Shown: positions 8,079-19,056, counted from the stretch's first letter. The stretch is 64,000 nt of DNA from CAZYYO01 sp964650965 (GCA_964650965.1 CAZYYO010000001.1:52001-116000); one strand, 5' to 3'. The notes: a model not told the origin generated them from the sequence alone. Numbers and translations: made by a program.

Positions 8079-9410
8079 ATGGAGGATGGCGTCAGTCCGA
8101 TTTTAGGGCTTGGGTTATTTATTGTATTTGTAATTTTAGAAGGAATTGTTATTGGCTTTGGTGGTGGAATTGAAAATGTCAGTGATAAAGATTTAGATGC
8201 ATTAGAAGGAAAGAATGATAAGAAACATCATCTACTTCAGATGTATCATGATAATCGCACAAGATACCTGCAAATTATTCAGTGTGCTACCGTTATCCTT
8301 ATAACATGTAATACATTCGTTCAATATTTTAGTTGGAATCATTTTTTACATAATCAATTGGGCTATTCTGGCTTTATATGTAATTTGTTGATTTTTATTG
8401 TGGTTGTATTTTTGTTTTTAATCTTGGGAATCTTTGTACCTTGGATTGTCTGTGAAAGAAAAGCTAAGAAAAAAGCTTTTTCTTATGTATGGGCATTTCG
8501 ATGTATTGAATGCATTCTTAGCCCGGTTCTGGGCATAGTCAATTTGATATCTCGATGTATTTCCCGTTTGTTTGGAGTGGATCCTACAACAGAGTTGGAT
8601 GATGTTACGGAAGAAGAAATCATCTCAATGGTCAATGAAGGGCACGAACATGGCGTTCTTTTGGCAAGTGAAGCGGCTATGATTCAAAATATCTTTGAAT
8701 TTGGTGATAAAAATGCAAAAGATATCATGATTCACAGAAAGAATATCATTGCCATGGATGGAACCTGGTCATTAAAGGATGCTGTATCCTTTATGAATGA
8801 GAATCATAATTCCAGGTATCCTGTGTATCAGGAAAATCTAGATGATATTATTGGTATTTTTCACATAAAAGAAGCGTTGGAATATATGGAGAAGCCGGAC
8901 ATGCTTTTCAAGGAAATCAAGGATATCCCCGGCTTAATACGTCAGGCAGAATTTGTTCCGGAGACCCACGGAATTAATACGCTATTTACCAAAATGCAAT
9001 CAGAAAAAAATCATATGGTAATCGTGGTAGATGAATATGGACAAACCAGCGGAATTATTTCCATGGAGGATATTTTAGAAGAAATTGTTGGAAATATTCA
9101 GGATGAGCATGATGATGAAGAAGATACCATAGAGAAGGTGACAGAAGATCATTTTATTATGGAAGGTCGCACCAGTCTAGATGAGGTTGCAGAAATTCTT
9201 GACATTTCATTTGAGGATGAAGAGGTAGAAACCTTAAATGGATTTCTAATATCCAAAATCGATAAAATTCCTTCAGATCATGAATCCTTTGTGGTAACAG
9301 CAAAAGGCTATGAATTTACGGTACTAGATGTGGAAAATAAAATGATTCAAAATGTAAGAGTAAAAAAAATGACCTCTGGGGATACGCTTGAAAGCATACA
9401 GGAAAAATGA
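8079..9410 (+). CDS. CNNM/CBS-domain membrane protein of the CorC/HlyC ('hemolysin III-like') family
   Basis: Integral membrane protein of 443 aa, probably involved in Mg2+ or other divalent-metal transport; the old name hemolysin is not informative. Order: N-terminal DUF21/CNNM membrane region with about four hydrophobic segments (residues 5-150), a paired CBS domain (about 205-325, including IMIHRKNIIAMDG and MVIVVDEYGQTSGIISMEDILEEIVG), and a C-terminal CorC_HlyC domain (about 345-430, HFIMEGRTSLDEV). The frame is open back to a TTG at 7992, but AGGAGGA lies 8 bases before the ATG at 8079 and the membrane domain starts there, so 8079 is chosen. Confidence 0.88.
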   Translation: MEDGVSPILGLGLFIVFVILEGIVIGFGGGIENVSDKDLDALEGKNDKKHHLLQMYHDNRTRYLQIIQCATVILITCNTFVQYFSWNHFLHNQLGYSGFICNLLIFIVVVFLFLILGIFVPWIVCERKAKKKAFSYVWAFRCIECILSPVLGIVNLISRCISRLFGVDPTTELDDVTEEEIISMVNEGHEHGVLLASEAAMIQNIFEFGDKNAKDIMIHRKNIIAMDGTWSLKDAVSFMNENHNSRYPVYQENLDDIIGIFHIKEALEYMEKPDMLFKEIKDIPGLIRQAEFVPETHGINTLFTKMQSEKNHMVIVVDEYGQTSGIISMEDILEEIVGNIQDEHDDEEDTIEKVTEDHFIMEGRTSLDEVAEILDISFEDEEVETLNGFLISKIDKIPSDHESFVVTAKGYEFTVLDVENKMIQNVRVKKMTSGDTLESIQEK

Positions 9411-9451
9411 TAAACTAAATAAGTAATATACAAGAAAAGAGGAGTACAAAA

Positions 9452-10180
9452 ATGTCAGGACATTCAAAATTTGCAAATATCAAACATAAAAAGGAAAAAA
9501 ATGATGCTGCAAAAGGGAAAATATTTACGATTATCGGACGTGAAATTGCAGTTGCTGTAAAAGAAGGGGGAGCAGACCCGGACAATAACAGCAGACTTCG
9601 TGATGTCATTGCCAAGGCAAAAGCAAATAACATGCCAAATGATACCATTGACCGTGGAATTAAAAAGGCTGCAGGAGATGCTTCTTCCGTAAATTATGAA
9701 GCAGTTACCTATGAAGGCTATGGTCCAAGCGGTACCGCAATAATTGTTGACGCATTAACAGATAATAAGAATAGAACTGCTGCAAATGTTCGTAACGCAT
9801 TTACCAAGGGCCATGGAAATATTGGTACCCAGGGCTGCGTTTCTTATATGTTTGACAAGAAGGGACAAATTCTTATTTCTAAGGAAGACTGTTCTTTAGA
9901 TGCAGATGATTTGATGATGCTTGCTTTAGATGCTGGTGCAGAAGATTTTGCAGAAGAAGAGGACAGCTATGAGATTATTACCGCTCCAGAAGATTTCTCT
10001 ATGGTACGAGAAGCTTTGGAAAAGGAAAATATTGTTATGGCAGATGCTGATGTAACCATGATTCCTCAAAATTATGTGGAATTAACCTCAGAGGAGGATA
10101 TCTGGGGCATCGAGAAAATATTATCTCTTCTTGATGAAGAAGATGATGTGCAAATGGTATATCATAACTGGGATGAATAA
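9452..10180 (+). CDS. yebC: YebC/PmpR/TACO1 family protein
   Basis: A 242-aa cytoplasmic protein of the universal YebC family, annotated in the past as a transcriptional regulator; family members have also been linked to translation elongation, as for mitochondrial TACO1. The opening [23 protein letters not shown] is the family hallmark (usually MSGHSKWSNIKHRK; here Phe-Ala replace Trp-Ser). Also typical are [17 protein letters not shown] near residue 55 and [19 protein letters not shown] near residue 90. AAGAGGAG precedes the ATG. It is followed after 27 bases by metY; no functional link is apparent. Confidence 0.93.
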   Translation: MSGHSKFANIKHKKEKNDAAKGKIFTIIGREIAVAVKEGGADPDNNSRLRDVIAKAKANNMPNDTIDRGIKKAAGDASSVNYEAVTYEGYGPSGTAIIVDALTDNKNRTAANVRNAFTKGHGNIGTQGCVSYMFDKKGQILISKEDCSLDADDLMMLALDAGAEDFAEEEDSYEIITAPEDFSMVREALEKENIVMADADVTMIPQNYVELTSEEDIWGIEKILSLLDEEDDVQMVYHNWDE

Positions 10181-10207
10181 AATACAATCATAAAAGGAGC
10201 AAACAAA

Positions 10208-11491
10208 ATGGGCGATTATCGGATGGAAACAAAGTGCATTCAAGGTGGATGGCAGCCGAAGAATGGAGAACCACGTGTTCTGCCAATTTATCAAAGCACT
10301 ACCTTTAAATATGATGACAGTAATGAAATGGGGCAGCTGTTTGATTTAGAGAAGGAAGGATATTTCTATACTAGACTTCAGAATCCTACCAATGATGCTG
10401 TGGCAGACAAGATTACACAGCTAGAGGGTGGTGTGGCAGGTATGCTTACCGCATCAGGACAGGCAGCCAACTACTACGCAATGTTTAATATTTGTGAAGC
10501 CGGGGATCATTTTATCAGTACCAGCTCCATTTATGGGGGAACCTATAATTTGTTCGGAGTAACCATGGCGAAGCAGGGCATTGAATGTACCTTTGTAGAC
10601 AACGATATTACCGAAGAAGAGTTAGAGAAGGTATTTCGTCCTAATACCAAGGCAGTATTTGGTGAATCCATTGCCAATCCAACACTTGCTGTATTGGATT
10701 TTGAGAAATTTGCCAGGGCTGCTCATAAGCATGGCGTTCCTATGATTGTAGATAACACCTTTGCAACCCCTATTAATTGCAGACCCTTTGAATTTGGTGT
10801 GGATATTGTAACCCATTCCACTACAAAATATATGGATGGACATGCATCTACCGTTGGTGGATGTATTGTGGACAGCGGCAATTTTGACTGGATGGCTCAT
10901 AAGGATAAATTCCCGGGACTGACCACACCGGATGAATCCTATCATGGAATTACATATGCCGAGAAATTTGGCAAGAAAGCATATATTATGAAGGCTACCA
11001 GCCAGCTGATGCGAGATCTTGGTTCCATACAGGCTCCGGAGAATGCATTTCTGTTGAATCTGGGATTGGAAACACTGCATTTAAGAGTTCCAAGACACTG
11101 CGAGAATGCCCAGAAGGTGGCTGAGTTCCTATCAGCAGATGAGAGAGTTGCCTGGGTCAGCTATCCTGGATTAAAAGGGGACAAGTACTATGACCTGGCT
11201 CAGAAATATATGCCAAATGGAACCTGTGGTGTTGTTTCCTTTGGATTAAAGGGAGATAGAAATACTGCAGTAACCTTTATGGACCATTTAAAATTAGCTG
11301 CTATTGTAACTCACGTGGCAGATGCCAGAACCTGTGTGTTACATCCTGCAAGTCATACCCATCGTCAGATGTCAGATGAGCAGCTTAGAGAAGCAGGCGT
11401 GGCACCGGATTTGATTCGTTTCTCCGTAGGAATTGAAAATGTTGATGATATCATTGATGATTTAAAACAGGCACTTAATACTGTTTTATAG
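10208..11491 (+). CDS. metY: O-acetylhomoserine aminocarboxypropyltransferase (O-acetylhomoserine sulfhydrylase)
   Basis: PLP enzyme of the Cys/Met metabolism family that makes homocysteine from O-acetylhomoserine and sulfide. The protein is 427 aa, the length expected for MetY rather than the shorter MetB/MetC. Visible motifs are YTRLQNPTNDAVADKI, the aspartate in MIVDNTFATP, the PLP lysine in HSTTKYMDGHAST (about residue 205), and RFSVGIENVDDIIDDL at the end. AAAAGGAG precedes the ATG. No S-box or T-box leader is visible in the 27-base gap from yebC, so any control must come from further upstream. Paralogues in this family overlap in specificity, so the substrate is inferred from length and motif. 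Confidence 0.88.
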   Translation: MGDYRMETKCIQGGWQPKNGEPRVLPIYQSTTFKYDDSNEMGQLFDLEKEGYFYTRLQNPTNDAVADKITQLEGGVAGMLTASGQAANYYAMFNICEAGDHFISTSSIYGGTYNLFGVTMAKQGIECTFVDNDITEEELEKVFRPNTKAVFGESIANPTLAVLDFEKFARAAHKHGVPMIVDNTFATPINCRPFEFGVDIVTHSTTKYMDGHASTVGGCIVDSGNFDWMAHKDKFPGLTTPDESYHGITYAEKFGKKAYIMKATSQLMRDLGSIQAPENAFLLNLGLETLHLRVPRHCENAQKVAEFLSADERVAWVSYPGLKGDKYYDLAQKYMPNGTCGVVSFGLKGDRNTAVTFMDHLKLAAIVTHVADARTCVLHPASHTHRQMSDEQLREAGVAPDLIRFSVGIENVDDIIDDLKQALNTVL

Positions 11492-11517
11492 TTTGTATTC
11501 AAACAGGGGGTTAATGT

Positions 11518-12969
11518 ATGAAGAAAATTCTTTTTGCTTCAAGTGAATGTGTTCCATTTGTTAAAACAGGTGGTCTTGCTGATGTTGTAGGTGCACTTCC
11601 CAAGGAATTTAACAAGGAGGAATGGGATATTCGTGTGGTATTACCTAATTATACCTGTATTCCACCCAAGTATCGTGACCAGTTTCAGTATGTGACGGAT
11701 TTCTATATGGGGGTTGGTCCCTTAACCGGAGAAAAATATGTAGGTATTATGCAGTATGAATATCAGGGAATTCAATATTATTTTATTGATAACCTGGAGT
11801 ATTTTGAATGCTTCTATCCATATGGAGAGCAGCGATATGATTTGGAGAAATTTATCTATTTTGATAAGGCTGTTTTATCCATGCTTCCAGTAATAGATTT
11901 TCAGCCGGACATTATTCACTGTCATGATTGGCAAACAGGATTTATTCCGGTATATCTAAAGAATGAATTCGCAGCAAATCCATTTTTCTGGGGCATTAAG
12001 TCTATTTTCACCATTCATAACCTGAAATTTCAAGGAGTTTGGGATGTGGAGACTGTGAGTGGTTTATCCGGACTTCCCATGGATTTATTTACCCCTGATA
12101 AGTTGGAGTTTAAGAAATCAGGAAATATGCTAAAGGGCGGCTTGGTGTATGCTGATTACATTACTACCGTAAGTGAAACCTATGCGCAGGAAATTCAAAG
12201 TGCTTATTATGGAGAGGGTTTAGACGGCTTATTATCGGCACGGCATTTTGATATGCAGGGAATTGTAAATGGAATTGATTACCAAATGTATGATCCCAGC
12301 AATGACCCGGCAATCTATAAAGCCTTTGATGCCAGCAATTTCAGAACCGACAAGAAGATTAACAAAGAAAAGCTTCAGGAAGAATTAGGTCTGACTGTAG
12401 ATAAAAAGAAATATATGATTGGGTTAATTTCCCGCTTAACGGATCAAAAGGGATTGGATTTGATTAATTACTGCATGGATGGCATTGCAGATGAAAATAC
12501 CCAGCTGGTAGTGATTGGTACCGGAGAAAGCCAGTATGAAAATATGTTCCGTCATTTTGCATGGAAATATCCAGACCGTATTTCAGCAAATATTTGTTAT
12601 TCTGAAGATTTGGCTCATAAGCTGTATGCAGCAGCAGATGCTTTTTTGATGCCATCACGATTTGAACCCTGTGGATTAACCCAGCTGATTTCCTTCCGTT
12701 ATGGAACCGTTCCCATTGTTCGGGAAACTGGCGGATTAAAGGATACGGTAATTCCATTTAATGAGTATGAGGGAACAGGTGACGGATTCTCCTTTGCCAA
12801 TTATAACGGAGATGAGCTGCTTCATATTGTAAATTATTCCAAATATGTTTTCTTTGAGAAGAAAGCACAGTGGAATAAAATGGTTGACCGGGGAATGGCT
12901 AAGGATTACTCCTGGAAAAATTCCAAAGAAAAGTATGAAGGCCTGTACCAGTACCTTATGGGAAATTAA
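11518..12969 (+). CDS. glgA: Glycogen synthase (ADP-glucose, GT5)
   Basis: Transfers glucose from ADP-glucose to alpha-1,4-glucan. The protein is 483 aa. The ADP-glucose loop KTGGLADVVGALPKE begins near residue 17. HCHDWQTG, FTIHNLKFQG and VSETYAQEI lie in the N-terminal GT5 domain. The C-terminal GT-B lobe has RLTDQKGLDL and the catalytic run PSRFEPCGLTQL near residue 381, then GTVPIVRETGGLKDTV. It is followed by a strong terminator. No other glg genes are adjacent, so it stands alone, as often in Lachnospiraceae. GGGGG 6 bases before the ATG is the ribosome site. Confidence 0.95.
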   Translation: MKKILFASSECVPFVKTGGLADVVGALPKEFNKEEWDIRVVLPNYTCIPPKYRDQFQYVTDFYMGVGPLTGEKYVGIMQYEYQGIQYYFIDNLEYFECFYPYGEQRYDLEKFIYFDKAVLSMLPVIDFQPDIIHCHDWQTGFIPVYLKNEFAANPFFWGIKSIFTIHNLKFQGVWDVETVSGLSGLPMDLFTPDKLEFKKSGNMLKGGLVYADYITTVSETYAQEIQSAYYGEGLDGLLSARHFDMQGIVNGIDYQMYDPSNDPAIYKAFDASNFRTDKKINKEKLQEELGLTVDKKKYMIGLISRLTDQKGLDLINYCMDGIADENTQLVVIGTGESQYENMFRHFAWKYPDRISANICYSEDLAHKLYAAADAFLMPSRFEPCGLTQLISFRYGTVPIVRETGGLKDTVIPFNEYEGTGDGFSFANYNGDELLHIVNYSKYVFFEKKAQWNKMVDRGMAKDYSWKNSKEKYEGLYQYLMGN

Positions 12970-13002
12970 ATTACATAAAACATAAGCCAATGGCAATACT
13001 AT

Positions 13003-13030
13003 AAAAGAGAACACCCAGGTGTTCTCTTTT
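13003..13030 (+). terminator. Intrinsic terminator after glgA
   Basis: A perfect 12-bp stem, AAAAGAGAACAC with GTGTTCTCTTTT, around a CCAG loop. The descending arm ends in a T run, and the A/T symmetry means it could also stop transcription from the other strand. Confidence 0.8.
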
Positions 13031-13068
13031 GGTTTGCTTTAAAATAATGAATGAAAGAAGGGCTTATT

Positions 13069-13725
13069 ATGGATCCGGAAAATCAGATGAAAGAAACAGG
13101 AGATGCATTTTTAAACTGTCAAAAGGGAGAGGGAACCATCCATTTAATGACAATTATCGGGGAAGTGGAGGGGCATGAAGCCTTACCTCAGACAAGTAAG
13201 GCTACCAAGTATGAACATCTGTTACCTAAGCTTGCAAAAATCGAAGAAGATGCTTCTATGAAGGGACTTTTGGTGCTGTTAAATACGGTTGGTGGCGATG
13301 TGGAATCAGGATTGGCCATTGCAGAGATGATTGCCAGTCTAAGCAAGCCCACGGTATCCCTTGTGTTAGGAGGAAGTCATTCTATTGGAATACCACTGGC
13401 GGTAGCTGCTGATTATTCCTTTATTGTGCCCACAGGTACCATGGTGATTCATCCGGTTAGAATGAATGGGACAGTCATTGGGGCACCACAGACCTTTGAT
13501 TATTTTCGCCAGATGCAGACAAGAATTTTATCCTTTATATCCAGCCATTCCCAGGCAAAGAAGGAACGCTTAGAAGAGCTGATGATGAATTCCAATATGA
13601 TGGCCAAGGATATTGGAACCATATTAGTTGGAGAAGAAGCAGTCAAAGAAGGGCTGATTAATGAAGTGGGTGGAATGAAGCAGGCCCTGGCATATCTGAA
13701 TCAGCAGATTCAAAATGAAAAATAA
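13069..13725 (+). CDS. tepA: ClpP-fold serine protease, TepA/YmfB type
   Basis: A 218-aa member of the ClpP/crotonase superfamily, close to Bacillus TepA (translocation-enhancing peptidase), cytoplasmic. The catalytic serine is expected in LVLGGSHSIGIPLAVAAD near residue 103, and the histidine in TMVIHPVRMNG near 130. GLLVLLNTVGGDVESGLAIAEMI is the oxyanion-side strand-helix unit. An ATG at 13051 is in frame, but AGAAGGG between the two fits the ATG at 13069, so that start is used. The neighbour ftsK/spoIIIE is the same as in Bacillus (ymfB-spoIIIE), which supports TepA over housekeeping ClpP. Confidence 0.88.
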   Translation: MDPENQMKETGDAFLNCQKGEGTIHLMTIIGEVEGHEALPQTSKATKYEHLLPKLAKIEEDASMKGLLVLLNTVGGDVESGLAIAEMIASLSKPTVSLVLGGSHSIGIPLAVAADYSFIVPTGTMVIHPVRMNGTVIGAPQTFDYFRQMQTRILSFISSHSQAKKERLEELMMNSNMMAKDIGTILVGEEAVKEGLINEVGGMKQALAYLNQQIQNEK

Positions 13726-13842
13726 TAAATTAGAACATGGATTAATGACATTGGGATGGAAATATGCTAAACTTAAATACGTGCGAAGTGAGAAGAAATA
13801 TGATTTTTAAAGATTAGTTTTATATAGAGGTTAGATATATTT

Positions 13843-16521
13843 ATGGCAGCAACAAAAAAAACAAGTACCACGAAAAAAAAGAATACACCGAAAAAGAATA
13901 CCGGAACAAAAAAGGCAACGATGAAGCAGGAAACCATTCCAGTTACTGTGGAATCAGATTTTATTAAGGATGTTATCTTATGGCTGGTTTTAGCAGTATC
14001 TGTACTTCTTTTTATAAGTAATTTAGGGATTGGCGGGATTATTGGCAACACGGTCAGTGGTTTTTTCTTTGGCGTCTTTGGCTTGATTTCCTATTTGTTT
14101 CCGATATGTCTTTTGGTTGGTACCTTTTTTACAGTTTCCAATAAAACAAATAAATTGGCGATGATAAAAATTATATCTGCTGCTATTTTTGTGGTTTTTT
14201 TATGTATGCTGGTAGAATTAATTGTTCATGGTGCTTCCACCATTGGTGCAGTTCGAGCATTTCAATATGGAAAAGAACATCAGTCAGGTGGCGGTTGGAT
14301 TGGAGGTCTTTTGGCAGGGCTGTGTAACAAGGGCTTTGGATTGATCGGGGCATACGTTATTGATGTGGTTGCACTGATTATTACCTTAGTTCTTATTACA
14401 GAGAAATCCACCTGGCGTGGATTGCAAAAAGGCAATGCCAGAGCCAGAGAAAAATCGAAAGCAAGAGCAGACAGTAGAGCTAAGGCACATGAATTAGAGC
14501 GGATGCAGCGACAACAGCGAATTGCCCAGCAAATGGAACAGCAAAAGCTTGCAGCAAAGAATGGAAAAGGAAAACCGCGAAGAGAACGTAAGATAGAAGG
14601 TATTGCAGAGGATACAACCATTGTGCCGGAAATGGGAAAGGAAGCCCAGCCTTCGGATGAAGTAAACGAAATCAAGGTGAATATTTTTGATGAAGATGTA
14701 GAGGTATTAGATACAAATCGAATCCCATTAAAGGCAACGAAGGAAACCGCTGTCTCCAAGCCGTTATCACAACAGGTTAATATTCATAGCAGTTACTTAG
14801 ATGAGCCTGGTGAAAAATCTACGCCAAAACCATCTACAGTAGATACTGGAAAAATCCCACCGCAAAAAGCGCAACCAGAATCTATAACCGAAGCTTCCGT
14901 GCCACCACAACAGGAGCTGGAAAAACATGCTACTCGTAGAAAAACTGTAAAAAGTGCAGCGGAAACAGCCATGGAATCCCAGCAGGTTGCTTCCATGATT
15001 GCACAGCAGTCTCAAAATGAAGCGGAAGAAAAGAAGGCACAATATTTATTTCCGCCAATCAGTCTACTGCATAAGGTTGAGAAAAAAGCCAATGGGAATA
15101 CCAAAAGCTATCTGATGGAAACTGCAGATAAATTACAGCAAACATTAAAGAACTTTGGGGTGGATGTTTCTGTCACCGATGTAAGCTGTGGTCCTGCAGT
15201 TACCCGCTATGAGATTCAGCCGGAAATGGGTGTAAAGGTTAGTAAGATTGTAAATCTTGCTGATGATATTAAACTAAATCTTGCAGCATCAGATATACGA
15301 ATTGAAGCACCGATTCCAGGGAAAGCAGCGGTGGGCATAGAAGTTCCAAACAAAGAAAATGTAATGGTTTCCTTTCGAGAATTAATGGAATCCAATGAAT
15401 TTAAAGCAAATAAATCTCATATTGCCTTTGCAGCCGGAAGAGATATTGCAGGTCAGGTAGTAGTTTCTGATATTGCCAAGATGCCCCATTTATTAATTGC
15501 AGGAGCAACAGGCTCTGGAAAATCCGTGTGTATTAACACCATCATTATGAGTATCCTGTATAAAGCCAACCCAGAGGATGTGAAATTTATTATGATAGAT
15601 CCTAAGGTGGTGGAACTAAGTGTCTATAACGGAATCCCCCATCTGCTAATTCCGGTTGTTACAGATCCGAAGAAAGCAGCGGGAGCTTTGCATTGGGCAG
15701 TAAATGAAATGACAGACCGTTATAACCGCTTCGCCCAGGCAGGGGTACGAGATATGAAGGGTTATAATCAAAAGATTGTAAATGGCAAGATGAAAATGGC
15801 TGTCAATGGAGAAATGATTGAGGTAGCCACTGCTAAGATGCCTCAGATTGTAATTATTGTAGATGAGTTGGCAGATTTAATGATGGTTGCAGCCGGAGAT
15901 GTAGAGGAAGCAATCTGTCGTCTAGCTCAGCTAGCTAGAGCTGCAGGAATTCACCTAGTCATTGCTACTCAGAGACCTTCTGTTAATGTAATTACAGGAT
16001 TAATTAAGGCAAATATGCCATCTAGAATTGCATTTTCTGTAACCAGCGGAGTGGATTCTAGAACCATATTAGATATGGTCGGAGCAGAGAAGCTATTAGG
16101 TAAGGGAGATATGCTGTATTATCCCCAGGGCTTTACAAAACCGCTGCGAGTACAAGGAGCCTTTGTATCAGATGATGATGTGCAAAAGGTCGTATCCTTT
16201 TTAACGGAGCATAACGAAGTGGCAGAATACGATTCTGCAATAGAAGAGAAAATGAAATCTATTGAAAGCACTGGTACAGCCATCGGCTCAAGTGGTGATT
16301 CTGGAGATGAAAGAGATCTATATTTTGAAGATGCTGGACGTCTGATTATAGATAAAGAAAAAGGAAGTATAGGAATGCTTCAAAGAAATTTTAAAATTGG
16401 ATTTAACCGGGCTGCTAGAATTATGGACCAGCTGGAAGAAGCCGGTGTCGTTGGTCCGGAAGAAGGTACCAAGCCACGACGTGTCTTAATGTCTATTGAT
16501 GCATTTGAAGAACTGGTTTAA
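13843..16521 (+). CDS. ftsK: FtsK/SpoIIIE family DNA translocase
   Basis: Septal double-stranded DNA pump that moves chromosome out of the closing septum, in division and probably also in sporulation. The protein is 892 aa: a Lys/Thr-rich N-terminus, four hydrophobic helices at about residues 40-190, a Gln/Lys/Pro-rich linker to about residue 400, then the motor with Walker [14 protein letters not shown] (about residue 553), Walker [11 protein letters not shown] and [20 protein letters not shown]. The C-terminal gamma winged helix, which reads the chromosome polarity motif, is [19 protein letters not shown] onward. The ribosome site before the ATG (AGAGG) is weak to moderate. The fhs ribosome site overlaps its stop codon. 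Confidence 0.96.
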   Translation: MAATKKTSTTKKKNTPKKNTGTKKATMKQETIPVTVESDFIKDVILWLVLAVSVLLFISNLGIGGIIGNTVSGFFFGVFGLISYLFPICLLVGTFFTVSNKTNKLAMIKIISAAIFVVFLCMLVELIVHGASTIGAVRAFQYGKEHQSGGGWIGGLLAGLCNKGFGLIGAYVIDVVALIITLVLITEKSTWRGLQKGNARAREKSKARADSRAKAHELERMQRQQRIAQQMEQQKLAAKNGKGKPRRERKIEGIAEDTTIVPEMGKEAQPSDEVNEIKVNIFDEDVEVLDTNRIPLKATKETAVSKPLSQQVNIHSSYLDEPGEKSTPKPSTVDTGKIPPQKAQPESITEASVPPQQELEKHATRRKTVKSAAETAMESQQVASMIAQQSQNEAEEKKAQYLFPPISLLHKVEKKANGNTKSYLMETADKLQQTLKNFGVDVSVTDVSCGPAVTRYEIQPEMGVKVSKIVNLADDIKLNLAASDIRIEAPIPGKAAVGIEVPNKENVMVSFRELMESNEFKANKSHIAFAAGRDIAGQVVVSDIAKMPHLLIAGATGSGKSVCINTIIMSILYKANPEDVKFIMIDPKVVELSVYNGIPHLLIPVVTDPKKAAGALHWAVNEMTDRYNRFAQAGVRDMKGYNQKIVNGKMKMAVNGEMIEVATAKMPQIVIIVDELADLMMVAAGDVEEAICRLAQLARAAGIHLVIATQRPSVNVITGLIKANMPSRIAFSVTSGVDSRTILDMVGAEKLLGKGDMLYYPQGFTKPLRVQGAFVSDDDVQKVVSFLTEHNEVAEYDSAIEEKMKSIESTGTAIGSSGDSGDERDLYFEDAGRLIIDKEKGSIGMLQRNFKIGFNRAARIMDQLEEAGVVGPEEGTKPRRVLMSIDAFEELV

Positions 16522-16533
16522 AGGAGGATTATA

Positions 16534-18199
16534 ATGAAAAGTGATATTGAAATTGCACAGGAAAATGATACATATTTCTCAGGTGGCCAAACAGCTTAAC
16601 ATCAGCGAAGATGACCTGGAATTATACGGGAAATATAAGGCAAAATTGTCAGATGAACTCTTAGATCAGGTTGCATCTAATCCAGATGGCAAGCTGGTTT
16701 TGGTGACTGCCATTAACCCTACACCGGCAGGAGAGGGAAAAACAACTACCAGTGTGGGCTTAGGACAGGCCTTTGGAAAATTAAATAAAAAAGCTGTTTT
16801 AGCATTAAGAGAGCCTTCTCTTGGACCATGCTTTGGTATCAAAGGTGGTGCTGCCGGAGGCGGTTATGCCCAGGTAGTTCCTATGGAAGATTTAAATCTG
16901 CATTTTACAGGAGATTTTCATGCGATTACCAGTGCCAATAATCTGCTTGCAGCCTTAATGGATAACCATATTCAGCAGGGAAATGAACTGGGCATTGATC
17001 CAAGACAGATTGTATGGAAGAGATGTATGGATATGAACGACCGTGTACTTCGTAATACGGTAGTAGGTCTGGGAAGCAAAATGGACGGTATGGTTCGTGA
17101 AGATCATTTTGTTATTACGGTAGCTTCTGAAATTATGGCTATTTTATGTCTGGCCGATAACATGGAAGATTTAAAACGCCGTTTAGGTAGAATTATTGTT
17201 GCTTATTCCTTCGATGGAAAACCAGTAACGGCAGATGATTTGCAAGCAACAGGCGCTATGGCTGCATTATTAAAGGATGCGTTAAAGCCCAATCTGATTC
17301 AGACCTTGGAAAATACACCAGCATTGGTTCACGGTGGACCATTTGCAAATATTGCTCATGGATGTAATAGTGTACGAGCTACAAAGGCAGCATTAAAGCT
17401 GGCAGATATTGTAATTACGGAGGCAGGTTTCGGCGCAGACTTAGGGGCAGAGAAATTCTTTGATATCAAATGCAGAAAAGCGGGGCTTACTCCAGATGCT
17501 GTAGTTCTTGTTGCTACGGTTCGTGCATTAAAATATAATGGCGGAGTTCCAAAAAACGAATTAACTACAGAGAACCTGGATGCCTTGAAAAAGGGAATCG
17601 TTAATCTTGAAAAGCATATTGAAAATCTTCAGAAATTTGGTGTACCTGTTGTTGTTACCCTAAACTCCTTTGTAACTGATACCCAGGCAGAAACCGATTA
17701 TATCAAACAATTTTGTCAGGAACGTGGTTGTGAATTTGCTTTATCACAGGTATGGGAAAAGGGAGGAGAAGGCGGCATCCCATTGGCAGAAAAAGTATTG
17801 GATGTTTTGGAGAATAAAAAGTCTGATTTTAAATTGTTGTATCCAGATGAAATGAGTCTTACAGATAAAATTAAAACCATTGCTACAGAAATCTATGGTG
17901 CTGCAGAGGTAACCTATTCTGCAGCTGCTATGAAAGAATTAAATCGTATTACAGAAATGGGAATGGATAAATTCCCAGTATGTATGGCAAAAACCCAGTA
18001 TTCTCTGTCAGATGATGCCAAGAAGCTAGGACGCCCCAGTGGATTTACCATTAATGTGCGAGAGGTGTATGTATCTGCAGGTGCAGGCTTTATTGTTGCA
18101 GTGACAGGAGCTATTATGACTATGCCAGGTCTTCCAAAAAAACCTGCAGCAAATGGTATTGATGTAACAAATGATGGTGTAATTACTGGATTATTCTAG
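16534..18199 (+). CDS. fhs: Formate-tetrahydrofolate ligase, with an apparent frameshift near the start
   Basis: ATP-dependent formation of 10-formyl-THF from formate and THF. AAGGAGG at 16521-16527 lies 6 bases before ATG 16534, which reads [10 protein letters not shown], the normal Fhs N-terminus, but this frame then hits TAA at 16597. The rest of the enzyme is in the next frame, joining at ATG 16565 ([20 protein letters not shown]) and running to 18199, with [17 protein letters not shown] (P-loop), [27 protein letters not shown] and DGVITGLF at the end. The break falls at the A4 run 16562-16565, so a one-base gain or two-base loss of A explains it. Without it, translation would have to use GTG 16541 or ATG 16565, neither with a good ribosome site. 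Enzyme identity is certain; whether the gene is functional depends on this base. Confidence 0.9.
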
Positions 18200-18210
18200 G
18201 AGGAAGTATT

Positions 18211-19047
18211 TTGACACAGGTAATTGACGGGAAGAAAATATCCCAGGAAATCAAGGATGAATTAAAGGAACAAGTTGCAAAAGCAAAGGAACAGGGAAAG
18301 GAGATTTCTCTTGCAGTGATACAGGTTGGGGCAGATCCTGCTTCCAGCGTCTATGTAAGAAATAAGAAGAGGGCATGCGAATATGTTGGAATAAAATCTT
18401 TGTCCTATGAGCTTTCAGAAGAAACTACGCAGCAAGAATTAGATGATTTAATTGATGAATTAAATCATCGGGAGGATGTAAATGGAATTTTGGTGCAGCT
18501 GCCACTACCGAAGCATATGAATGAAAAGGAAATAACGGAACGTATTTCTCCAGATAAGGATGTGGATGGATTTCACCCTGAAAATGTAGGAAGATTGTCT
18601 ATCGGAGACGACTGCTTTGTTTCCTGTACACCAGCAGGAATTATTCAACTGCTAAAAAGAAGCAACATTGAAATTGCCGGCAAACACTGTGTGATTATAG
18701 GAAGAAGTAACATTGTAGGAAAACCCATGGGCATGTTGATGCTTAGAGAAAATGCTACGGTTACCATATGTCATTCCAAAACGACAAATTTAAAAGAAAT
18801 CACTAGACAGGCAGATATTCTTATTGTAGCAATTGGAAAGCCTAAATTTATAACAAAGGATTTCCTTAAGGAACATTGTGTTGTCATTGATGTAGGTATC
18901 CATAGAAATGAAAATAACAAGCTGTGTGGAGATGTGGACTATGATGATGTGTTTGATTCCTGCGATGCAATTACGCCCGTTCCAGGCGGGGTAGGTCCAA
19001 TGACCATAGCGATGTTAATGAATAACTGTGTTTCATCAGTCAAATAG
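18211..19047 (+). CDS. folD: Bifunctional methylene-THF dehydrogenase / methenyl-THF cyclohydrolase
   Basis: Interconverts 10-formyl-, methenyl- and methylene-THF with NADP(H), the step after fhs in the one-carbon pathway. The protein is 278 aa, normal length. The catalytic Lys is in SVYVRNKKRACEYVGI (about residues 44-59); VQLPLPKHM, DKDVDGFHPENVG, the Rossmann segment IIGRSNIVGKPMGMLML and TPVPGGVGPMTIAML are all present. The start is TTG, fixed by AGGAGG 7 bases upstream. The 11-base gap to fhs implies a fhs-folD unit. Confidence 0.96.
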   Translation: MTQVIDGKKISQEIKDELKEQVAKAKEQGKEISLAVIQVGADPASSVYVRNKKRACEYVGIKSLSYELSEETTQQELDDLIDELNHREDVNGILVQLPLPKHMNEKEITERISPDKDVDGFHPENVGRLSIGDDCFVSCTPAGIIQLLKRSNIEIAGKHCVIIGRSNIVGKPMGMLMLRENATVTICHSKTTNLKEITRQADILIVAIGKPKFITKDFLKEHCVVIDVGIHRNENNKLCGDVDYDDVFDSCDAITPVPGGVGPMTIAMLMNNCVSSVK

Positions 19048-19056
19048 GGGTTATTT

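Noticed and set aside
10181..10207. S-box or T-box leader for metY
   Set aside because: Only 27 bases separate yebC from metY and they hold just a ribosome site.
10622..11080. 152-codon open frame on the minus strand inside metY
   Set aside because: It is antisense to a clear enzyme gene, has no ribosome site and no recognisable domain; a frame shadow.
14280..14759. 159-codon open frame on the minus strand inside ftsK
   Set aside because: It mirrors the low-complexity linker of FtsK, giving a Ser/Phe-rich composition with no start signal.
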